Source of the DNA: an uncultured Prevotella sp.
GTDB taxonomy: Bacteria > Bacteroidota > Bacteroidia > Bacteroidales > Bacteroidaceae
Length of the DNA: 6,627 bases
NCBI GenBank assembly: GCA_900557255.1
Contig: USSA01000161.1
Span: 1-6,627, forward strand
Reading direction: 5' to 3'
The position numbers and the translations under genes are program-made. Below, in pieces: positions 1 to 4,661 of the stretch. Numbering within the stretch: the first letter of the stretch is position 1; the number at the start of each line of letters is the position of its first letter. The notes beneath the pieces were generated by a model that was not told the origin of the DNA, did not search any database, and saw only the letters and a list, made by a program, of their open reading frames with translations.

Positions 1-602
1 AAAGTGCCTTTCACGTCCAAGCTTGCTACTGATTTCTTGGAAGGGGTCTGCCTGCCCAGTGTGAAATGACTGAGGTACATCATATACCCAATGAGGGGCA
101 AATAGGAGTAAAATCCCCATCGCCACGAGTAGTTTTCTGTAAGTATCCCTCCCAAGATAAGCCCGACACACATGCCTATGCCAGAGATAGAGCTGTACCA
201 CGAAACGACACGTACTCTATCCCCTCCTTCGAAACTGTCCATAATCAGCGCCAATGAAGTGGGGGCCAAAATGGCAGCGCCAACTCCTTGCATCAATCGT
301 GCACCAATCAAGCTGACGGCTGTTGCCGACACACCCGCCCAAAGCGTCCCGCCCCCAAAGAATAACAGCGAGGCGGTCATCATGAGTTGCCGGCCCAGCA
401 CATCGCTCATTCTACCTCCCATCAGCATAAGACTTCCCCAAGCCAATACGTAAATATTTTGCACCCATGATAGGGTAGATAAGTCGAGCTGTAACTCTGC
501 TGCCATTTGGGGCAAACTTGTGATGACAACTGCACCATTCATCGCTGTCACCAAGTAGCTCGACAACACCAAACCTACTATTTTCTTTTGTTTTGTATCC
601 AT
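1..602 (-). CDS. MFS drug transporter, DHA2 (EmrB/QacA-like) type, N-terminal part
   Basis: Open frame of 200 codons from ATG at 602 running off the left edge with no stop, so the C-terminal half or more is missing. It is probably an inner-membrane proton-coupled efflux pump for drugs or other small hydrophobic molecules; the substrate cannot be told. Seen: a short cytoplasmic MDTKQKK start, then hydrophobic segments at about residues 8-30, 45-63, 73-93, 95-120, 135-155 and 162-180. MFS motif A is GGRMSDVLGRQ (62-72), the motif B-like RLMQGVGAA is at 102-110, and motif C-like GMCVGLILGG is at 143-152. The stretch ENYSWRWGFYSYLPLIG just after motif C is the hallmark of the 14-helix DHA2 branch. 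The usual Pro of motif C is Leu148. The start is supported by a purine-rich AAGAGGTAAAGG just upstream and by a TAACTTTG promoter core about 30 bases away. Family is confident; the 14-helix assignment is inferred from half a protein. Confidence 0.85.
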   Translation of the reverse strand, partial: MDTKQKKIVGLVLSSYLVTAMNGAVVITSLPQMAAELQLDLSTLSWVQNIYVLAWGSLMLMGGRMSDVLGRQLMMTASLLFFGGGTLWAGVSATAVSLIGARLMQGVGAAILAPTSLALIMDSFEGGDRVRVVSWYSSISGIGMCVGLILGGILTENYSWRWGFYSYLPLIGYMMYLSHFTLGRQTPSKKSVASLDVKGT

Positions 603-630
603 AACCTTTACCTCTTCTTGATTTCGGTTG

Positions 631-638
631 CAAAGTTA
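631..638 (-). promoter_or_regulatory. Bacteroidota -7 box for the MFS gene
   Basis: On the minus strand this reads TAACTTTG, matching the Bacteroidota sigma-ABfr -7 consensus TAnnTTTG, and it would give a leader of about 25 bases. No good TTTG is seen at the -33 position. Instead one TACGCA repeat (662-667) sits there, which would fit an activator-dependent promoter (inference). Confidence 0.45.
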
Positions 639-661
639 CGGAGATTTTCTTGAAGTGGCCT

Positions 662-688
662 TACGCATTTATTTGAATAAAATACGCA
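662..688. promoter_or_regulatory. Possible operator: 21-bp-spaced TACGCA direct repeats
   Basis: TACGCA occurs at 662-667 and again at 683-688, exactly 21 bp (two helical turns) apart, flanking a TTTATT/AATAAA inverted repeat. The pair lies immediately upstream of the leftward MFS promoter core, where AraC-family activators often bind paired direct repeats. No regulator gene is in the window, so the identity of any binding protein is inference. Confidence 0.3.
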
Positions 689-936
689 ATTTACAGAAAA
701 AAGCGATACCTTTGTACGTATACCTCAAAAATCTGTCTGGAACACATCCGCGTAAGCATTGTTACAGGTATAGATATTCAGCACATACCGCCTTGATGTC
801 CTGATCCACTTGGCTGGTACAGAGACAAACCTGAAGACAAACGCTTTTTTGTGTCCCACAGAAAGAGAGTGGAAGTTTTTTGGCGGCTTTATGATTTTTT
901 ATAGATTCAGTTATCGCTAGTTCGCTGAAAAATATG

Positions 937-944
937 TATATTTG
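937..944 (+). promoter_or_regulatory. Bacteroidota -7 box for the HAD gene
   Basis: TATATTTG matches TAnnTTTG and lies 69 bases before the HAD start codon. No clear TTTG is present about 19 bases upstream. The predicted leader (from about 950) is A/G-rich and ends in AGGAGA. Confidence 0.45.
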
Positions 945-1013
945 CAAGTTATGAAAGCTAGAAGCTATATTAAGAAAAGGTAAGATAAGAAAAGAAGGAA
1001 AGGAGAACGAGAT

Positions 1014-1868
1014 ATGGCAAAGAAGAGACCACAGGTAGCGCTGGTTTATGATTTCGACGGGACGCTCTCGCCGGGCAATATGCAGGAGTTTGGATTCATT
1101 CAGGCTACAGGCAAGACAAAAGACGAGTTCTGGGAGAAAAACAGAAAGTTTGCAGAAGGTAAGGATGCCAATGGCATTTTGACCTATATGTATCTGATGC
1201 TCGACGAAGCCAAGAAGAACAACATCTCGCTCACCCGGGAATCTTTTCAGAAATTCGGCAAAGATGTAGAACTGTTCTGCGGCGTAAAACAATGGTTTTC
1301 GCTCGTGAATGAATATGGCAACAGCATCGGACTGGACGTAAAGCACTACATCAACTCCTCGGGACTAAAGGAGATGATAGAGGGCACACCTATCGCCCAC
1401 GAATTTGAGAACATCTACGCCTGCTCCTTTCTCTACAACAAGGAGGGAATCGCCTATTGGCCAGCCGTAGCCGTAGACTATACTACCAAGACGCAATTCC
1501 TCTTCAAAATCAACAAGGGCATCAAACAGGTGAGCGACAACAGAAGAGTGAACCAGTATATCCCCGACGAAAAGCGCCCTATCCCTTTCCCCCGAATGAT
1601 ATACTTCGGAGATGGAGAAACCGATGTGCCTTGCATGAAGATGGTAAAGGAACATGGCGGCCACTCGATTGCGGTATATGATAACGAGGATAAACAGAAA
1701 ACAGCCTGCCAGCTTGTCAAGGAGGGACGCGTGAACTTCATGTGCTCTGCCAACTACAGCAAAGGAAGCGTGATGAATATCATCGTAAAGAGAATATTGG
1801 ATAAAATCAAAGCCGACTTTGAATTCGACCGCCTGATAGAGCTGAACCAGAAGAAGGCATGGAAGTGA
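1014..1868 (+). CDS. HAD-superfamily hydrolase (phosphatase-like)
   Basis: A 284-residue soluble protein with the four motifs of the haloacid dehalogenase superfamily, so probably a Mg-dependent cytoplasmic phosphatase acting through a phospho-aspartate. Motif I is DFDGTLSPG (residues 13-21; Asp13 the nucleophile, Asp15 the acid/base). Motif II is the Ser of INSSGLKE (113-120). Motif III is probably a Lys in TTKTQFLFKINKG (157-169). Motif IV is FGDGETDVPCM (198-208, with Asp200 and Asp204 for metal). The helical stretch about 22-105 after motif I is a C1-type cap, as in phosphoserine-phosphatase-like members. There is no signal peptide or membrane segment. The start is supported by AGGAGA at 1001-1006, 7 bases before the ATG, and a TATATTTG promoter core. 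The substrate cannot be predicted. It appears to be a single-gene unit, since the next gene has its own promoter. Fold is near certain, specific function open. Confidence 0.9.
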   Translation: MAKKRPQVALVYDFDGTLSPGNMQEFGFIQATGKTKDEFWEKNRKFAEGKDANGILTYMYLMLDEAKKNNISLTRESFQKFGKDVELFCGVKQWFSLVNEYGNSIGLDVKHYINSSGLKEMIEGTPIAHEFENIYACSFLYNKEGIAYWPAVAVDYTTKTQFLFKINKGIKQVSDNRRVNQYIPDEKRPIPFPRMIYFGDGETDVPCMKMVKEHGGHSIAVYDNEDKQKTACQLVKEGRVNFMCSANYSKGSVMNIIVKRILDKIKADFEFDRLIELNQKKAWK

Positions 1869-1871
1869 TTT

Positions 1872-1916
1872 AAAGGTAAAAGGGTAAAAAGGGCAAGAAA
1901 GTAAAGGGAGAAAGGG
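1872..1916 (+). repeat. Purine-rich GGG/TAAA tract after the HAD gene
   Basis: The coding strand just after the HAD stop is almost pure purine plus T. It has a GG at 1875-1876 and four GGG runs at 1882-1884, 1891-1893, 1906-1908 and 1914-1916, separated by A-rich spacers of 6, 12 and 5 bases. It could form a weak G-quadruplex in the RNA or be a decayed short repeat. It is followed by an imperfect GGATTC-TTTTGT-GAATTCC hairpin (1915-1933) and T-rich sequence that may end HAD transcription. Confidence 0.4.
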
Positions 1917-1945
1917 ATTCTTTTGTGAATTCCTTGAAACTTTTC

Positions 1946-1976
1946 TTGGTTTTATTGAGGATTATGCTTAATTTTG
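1946..1976 (+). promoter_or_regulatory. Bacteroidota promoter for the 119-residue protein gene
   Basis: TTGG (1946-1949; overlapping CTTG at 1945-1948) is followed after 19 bases by TAATTTTG (1969-1976), a good match to the TTTG / TAnnTTTG promoter. It predicts a start of transcription near 1982 and a leader of about 25 bases, so this gene can be expressed independently of the HAD gene. Confidence 0.6.
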
Positions 1977-2007
1977 CACGCAGAAATAATAATATCAAAT
2001 CATATTA

Positions 2008-2367
2008 ATGGGAAGAAACAAATACTCAGCAGGAGAAATCAAGGAAATCGGCAAGTTGCTGCGCCTCAAGAACGCAGGCAACCGTTTACAACAGAAAATG
2101 ATACGCCACGACCTTCGTGTGGATTATGAATTCAATATCTCTGACTTCAATGAGCCGGGCAAGGCTTTCGGCGAAGAGGAACTGCAGGATGCCATTAAGC
2201 GTGGTGCCATCCAGATTCTTGACGATGCCACCATCGAAGCAATGAAGGCAAAACGTGCCCGAGATAAGGCTCGCGACGAGGCAGAGAGACAGAAGGAAGC
2301 TGTAGCCAGCGGTGAACAGACCGACTGGCAGGAGGCTATGAAGGAGTGGAATGAGTATTATAAATAA
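2008..2367 (+). CDS. Conserved-looking hypothetical protein, 119 residues
   Basis: I do not recognise a named domain. It is a soluble, very polar protein with no signal peptide or membrane segment, so probably cytoplasmic. Seen: an N-terminal basic helical part (residues 8-37, with IKEIGKLLRLKNAGNR and QQKMIRHDLR), a short central segment YEFNISDFNEPGKAF (40-54), then a long charged helix at about 56-100 rich in Lys/Arg/Glu/Ala (KAKRARDKARDEAERQKE) that may form a coiled coil, and an aromatic C-terminus DWQEAMKEWNEYYK. The pattern of basic N-terminus and charged helix would suit nucleic-acid or ribosome binding, but that is a guess. The start is supported by the promoter ending at 1976. There is no clear Shine-Dalgarno site, only AT-rich sequence, as is common in Bacteroidota. 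It probably shares a transcript with the downstream isomerase, for which no separate promoter was found. Confidence 0.8.
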   Translation: MGRNKYSAGEIKEIGKLLRLKNAGNRLQQKMIRHDLRVDYEFNISDFNEPGKAFGEEELQDAIKRGAIQILDDATIEAMKAKRARDKARDEAERQKEAVASGEQTDWQEAMKEWNEYYK

Positions 2368-2369
2368 TT

Positions 2370-2494
2370 TTAAATGTTGATTGTTAAATGTTGAATGTTG
2401 AATTGCACAATGGGCTATGCTAGCCAAAAGCAAGATATAACTCAACACTCAACATTCATCACTCAACATTCAACACTCAACATTCAACATTTAA
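2370..2494. repeat. Opposed tandem 7-bp repeats forming a long hairpin
   Basis: The left arm (2374-2401) is four tandem units of ATGTTGA (the second degenerate, TTGTTAA). The right arm (2442-2490) is seven tandem units of the reverse complement, TCAACAT or TCAACAC, with one TCATCAC variant. With the flanking TTAA (2370-2373) and TTAA (2491-2494) the arms can pair over about 32 bp with a few mismatches. The loop (2402-2441) holds a small perfect hairpin GGCTA-TGC-TAGCC (2413-2425). The structure fills the gap between the 119-residue protein gene and the isomerase, ending about 10 bases before the isomerase start. It could act as an attenuator, an mRNA-end protector or a partial terminator; the role is inference. 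Confidence 0.75.
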
Positions 2495-2504
2495 TTAAAC
2501 GATT

Positions 2505-3251
2505 ATGGCTAAAGTATTGATAAAGACATCAGAGGGCGACATCAAGGTGCGCCTCTACGACGAGACACCTCAGCATCGTGACAACTTCTTGAAGTTGGCA
2601 AAGGAGGGATATTTCGATGGCACTCTCTTCCATCGTGTCATCAAGGATTTTATGATTCAAGGCGGCGATCCTGACAGCAAGGGCGCTCCTAAAGGCAAGA
2701 TGCTGGGCACAGGTGGACCTGATTACACCATCCCTGCCGAGTTTGTTTATCCACAACTCTTCCACAAGCGTGGAGCCTTGAGCGCAGCCCGTCTGGGAGA
2801 TGAGGTAAACCCTGAACGCGAGAGCAGCGGTAGCCAGTTTTATATTGTATGGGGAAAGACCTACAAGCAGAATGAACTGAAACAGATGGAGAAGCAGATG
2901 GGCATGCAGATGGAGCAGAATATCTTCAATCAGCTTGCCAAGGAACATCATGAAGAAATCATGAACTTCCGTCGCAACCGCGACCGCGAAGGACTGATGA
3001 AACTCCAGGACGAACTGGTGGATGAAACCAAGAAACGCTGCAAGGAACAGGGCTATCCTAAGTTTACAGAGGAACAGCAGAAAGCTTACACCGAAGTAGG
3101 CGGAACACCTTTCCTCGATAACCAATACACCGTTTTCGGTGAAGTGGAGGAAGGACTTGACATCGTAGAAAAGATTCAGAACTGCGAAACATTGCGTGGC
3201 GATCGTCCAAAAGAGGATGTTTCTATGCAGATTTCCGTCATCGAGGAATAA
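2505..3251 (+). CDS. Cyclophilin-type peptidyl-prolyl cis-trans isomerase with insert
   Basis: A 248-residue cytoplasmic cyclophilin (no signal peptide), which speeds proline cis-trans isomerisation during protein folding. Domain part 1 (residues 2-116) holds FHRVIKDFMIQGGD (42-55), with Arg44, Phe49 and Gln52 matching the catalytic Arg55, Phe60 and Gln63 of human CypA, and SSGSQFYIV (107-115), matching GSQFF. Part 2 (198-248) holds GGTPFLDNQYTVFGEVEEGLDIVEKI. The CypA Trp121 is Phe203 here and His126 is Tyr208, which in known cyclophilins usually means weak cyclosporin binding. Between the parts is an insert of about 80 residues (117-197) rich in Met, Lys and Glu (KQMEKQMGMQMEQN and further helices), absent from the roughly 165-residue minimal enzymes. 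It may be a coiled or client-binding arm. There is no Shine-Dalgarno site; the start ATGGCT follows the heptamer hairpin directly. It probably shares a transcript with the upstream gene. Confidence 0.93.
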   Translation: MAKVLIKTSEGDIKVRLYDETPQHRDNFLKLAKEGYFDGTLFHRVIKDFMIQGGDPDSKGAPKGKMLGTGGPDYTIPAEFVYPQLFHKRGALSAARLGDEVNPERESSGSQFYIVWGKTYKQNELKQMEKQMGMQMEQNIFNQLAKEHHEEIMNFRRNRDREGLMKLQDELVDETKKRCKEQGYPKFTEEQQKAYTEVGGTPFLDNQYTVFGEVEEGLDIVEKIQNCETLRGDRPKEDVSMQISVIEE

Positions 3252-3267
3252 AAAAATCACATAACGC

Positions 3268-3292
3268 TCCGCCGGACAATAAAGCCGGCGGA
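3268..3292 (+). terminator. GC-rich hairpin after the isomerase gene
   Basis: An 8-bp perfect stem TCCGCCGG (3268-3275) / CCGGCGGA (3285-3292) has a 9-base loop and lies 16 bases past the stop at 3251. The right side lacks a clean T run (ACACCTAATAAAAACC). Read on the minus strand it is followed, after 14 bases, by TTTTTTT. It is the likely terminator between the convergent isomerase and permease genes. Confidence 0.55.
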
Positions 3293-3397
3293 ACACCTAA
3301 TAAAAACCTGAATAAAAATTATATAAGTAATAACAACTATTCATTCGTATTACACAAAAAGACAAATCAATATGGAAAAATGAAAAGCAAAATGGTA

Positions 3398-3415
3398 AAG
3401 AGCATCAATGCTCTT
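3398..3415 (-). terminator. Hairpin after the EamA permease gene
   Basis: AAGAGCAT (3398-3405) and ATGCTCTT (3408-3415) are complementary, giving a 7-bp stem with a TCAA loop about 40 bases past the permease stop. On the minus strand it is followed by T-rich sequence (TTTACCATTTTGC). This fits an end of leftward transcription, though the T tract is interrupted. Confidence 0.4.
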
Positions 3416-3457
3416 AGCATTGGCAAGTTCTAACTACAGCTATGCTTCGTCATTTTT

Positions 3458-4354
3458 TTATTCTGCCTTCGTCATTCTATCCGCAATATACATACCTGCC
3501 AGGATGCAGCAGGCACCTGCCAGGAAGTAAGGAGTTATCTTTTCGTCTAATACCAGAGAGGCGAAAATCATAGTGGTGATAGGGTTGAAATAAACCCAGT
3601 TGGTAGCTTTCACGGCACCCAGCTTAGAGATACACCAGTTCCAGGTAAGGAAACATATCATGGATGCCAAACAGCCCAGGAACAAGAGATTACCCACCAC
3701 CTGAGGCTTCATAAACACATCCCATGCCGGCCAACCAGGGATGATAAGATAATAAGGCAAGATGGTAAGCACACCATAAAAGAAGACCTTTCGGGTAATA
3801 AAAGCTGCGCCATAATCGCCCGATACCGATTTCATCAGGAGCGAATAGACAGCCCAGCTCATACATGCCGTAAAAGCCAAGGCATCACCTACAGGCGACA
3901 GATGCAGCACGAATCTGCCATTCAGCACCACGATAATCATACCTACAAAAGCAAGCAGAGAGCCCAACAGCTGTATCATGTTGATGCGCGAAGAATGGCG
4001 ATAAACCAGACGTACCAGCAAGGTAGCAAAGAGCGGACAGGAGCATACGATGAGCGAAGTATTGGTTGTTGTGGTATAATTCATCGCCTCGTTCTCGCTC
4101 AGGAAATAGAGCGAACCGCCCGTAATACCCAGCATCGCCATTTTAAACTCATCCTTCCAGCTGTCAGCAAACATCCGCTTATGATTCACCATCAGCATCA
4201 TCATGTATGCGATACTGAAACGGAGCGTAAAGATCTGTGCTGGCGAAAGTCCGTTCAGCATCAGTACCTTGGTAGATACAAAGGTGGTTCCCCAGATGGC
4301 TACGGTTATAAAAGCCACAAGATGATATAATAAATTACTATTATTCTGTTTCAT
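3458..4354 (-). CDS. EamA/DMT-family permease
   Basis: A 298-residue inner-membrane protein of the drug/metabolite transporter superfamily (RhaT/YdcZ-like EamA group), with ten predicted helices in two repeated EamA domains. The first repeat spans about residues 11-146 (AIWGTTFVSTKVLM at 19-32; LLAFVGMIIVVLNG at 133-146 closing it). The second spans about 156-291 (GDALAFTACMSWAVYSLLMK at 156-175; WVYFNPITTMIFASLVLDEKIT at 253-274; AGACCILAGMYIADR at the end). The paired P-hinge and E-K near the end of the second repeat are typical. Members export amino acids, nucleobases or other metabolites; the substrate cannot be read from sequence. The frame stays open to an ATG at 4468, but I chose 4354 because AGGAAAA lies 6 bases before it, a promoter lies at 4385-4416 inside the longer version, and the extra 38 residues are unlike the family. 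It stands alone between terminators. Confidence 0.88.
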   Translation of the reverse strand: MKQNNSNLLYHLVAFITVAIWGTTFVSTKVLMLNGLSPAQIFTLRFSIAYMMMLMVNHKRMFADSWKDEFKMAMLGITGGSLYFLSENEAMNYTTTTNTSLIVCSCPLFATLLVRLVYRHSSRINMIQLLGSLLAFVGMIIVVLNGRFVLHLSPVGDALAFTACMSWAVYSLLMKSVSGDYGAAFITRKVFFYGVLTILPYYLIIPGWPAWDVFMKPQVVGNLLFLGCLASMICFLTWNWCISKLGAVKATNWVYFNPITTMIFASLVLDEKITPYFLAGACCILAGMYIADRMTKAE

Positions 4355-4384
4355 TCTATTTTCCTGATTTTTGAAATTCAACTG

Positions 4385-4416
4385 CAAAATTATAACTTTT
4401 ATTCGAAATGAGCAAA
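4385..4416 (-). promoter_or_regulatory. Bacteroidota promoter for the EamA permease gene
   Basis: On the minus strand TTTG (4416-4413) is followed after 20 bases by TAATTTTG (4392-4385), a near-ideal sigma-ABfr promoter. It predicts a transcription start near 4380, 25 bases before the ATG at 4354, and so rules against translation from 4468. Confidence 0.7.
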
Positions 4417-4476
4417 TTGTAAGCAAGAAAAGCAGAAAAAGACAATAAAAAGAGCGAAATTGGAACAAAAGAAAAA

Positions 4477-4514
4477 GTCTTAGGAGTAAGTGCAGATACG
4501 ACTTCTCCTAAGAC
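4477..4514 (-). terminator. Strong intrinsic terminator at the end of the PUL
   Basis: A perfect 10-bp stem GTCTTAGGAG (4477-4486) / CTCCTAAGAC (4505-4514) is extended by AAGT/ACTT (4488-4491 / 4501-4504) around a one-base bulge, with a 9-base loop. On the minus strand it is followed at once by TTTTTCTTTTG. It lies 31 bases past the stop of the GH16-like remnant, so it is probably that lost gene's own terminator. It separates the locus from the permease promoter. Confidence 0.75.
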
Positions 4515-4545
4515 CTTATTATTTATATAGTTAAAAAATCAAGCC

Positions 4546-4602
4546 TTATTTTTTCTGAAATACTCTCACATAATCCACTTCCATCTGAACAGGGAGAAAA
4601 GC
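4546..4602 (-). pseudogene. Remnant of a GH16 glycoside hydrolase C-terminus
   Basis: Reading leftward between a TGA (4605-4603) and a TAA (4548-4546), the 18 codons give AFLPVQMEVDYVRVFQKK. PxxMEVDYVRVYQ followed closely by a stop is the classic extreme C-terminus of glycoside hydrolase family 16 (laminarinase/beta-glucanase) proteins in Bacteroidota, forming the last beta-strand of the jelly roll. The rest of the roughly 250-residue catalytic domain, including its ExDxxE active site, is absent from the window. The order SusC-SusD-GH16 is usual in beta-glucan utilisation loci, so I infer that a GH16 gene once followed susD and was lost by deletion. The match is from memory of the family; a short chance match is possible but unlikely given its place and the terminator after it. 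Confidence 0.55.
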
Positions 4603-4617
4603 TCAACAAAGACAAAC

Positions 4618-4651
4618 TTCCCGAAGTTCTTTTTCTTTTGAACTTCGGGAA
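4618..4651 (-). terminator. Intrinsic terminator after susD
   Basis: A perfect 12-bp stem TTCCCGAAGTTC (4618-4629) / GAACTTCGGGAA (4640-4651) has a 10-base loop and lies 10 bases past the SusD stop. On the minus strand it is followed by GTTTGTCTTTGTT, a broken T tract. It would stop or reduce read-through from susD into the downstream remnant. Confidence 0.65.
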
Positions 4652-4661
4652 TATTTATACT

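Larger units (their letters stand above)
603..1013. other. Intergenic region between divergent genes
   Basis: This 411-base stretch has no convincing gene. Seen: a leftward TAACTTTG core (631-638), TACGCA direct repeats at 662-667 and 683-688, an inverted repeat TTTATT-TG-AATAAA (668-681) between them, a rightward TACCTTTG box (707-714), and the HAD promoter core (937-944). Bases 720-930 carry only short open stretches. One rightward frame (about 797-904, ending CGGCTTTATGATTTTTTATAG) has no usable start and no recognisable family. The open leftward frame over 762-1013 is only the tail of a shadow of the HAD gene. Confidence 0.6.

Noticed and set aside
412..633. Leftward open frame of 73 codons overlapping the MFS start
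   Set aside because: Out of frame with the real transporter, which reads continuously from 602 to the window edge with all MFS motifs.
951..983. Ten-codon frame MKARSYIKKR just after the HAD promoter
   Set aside because: Too short, no ribosome site, and no sign of attenuation; probably chance in an A/G-rich leader.
762..1346. Leftward open frame of 194 codons
   Set aside because: Most of it lies antisense to the HAD gene, whose motifs prove the other strand; the composition is Cys/Phe/Ile-rich and no family is recognised.
2529..3296. Leftward open frame of 255 codons
   Set aside because: It is fully antisense to the cyclophilin gene, which carries clear catalytic motifs; it is a codon-bias shadow.
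3445..3476. Direct repeat CTTCGTCATT (3445-3454 and 3467-3476) across the permease stop
   Set aside because: Ten bases, two copies, one of them coding; most likely a small local duplication without function.
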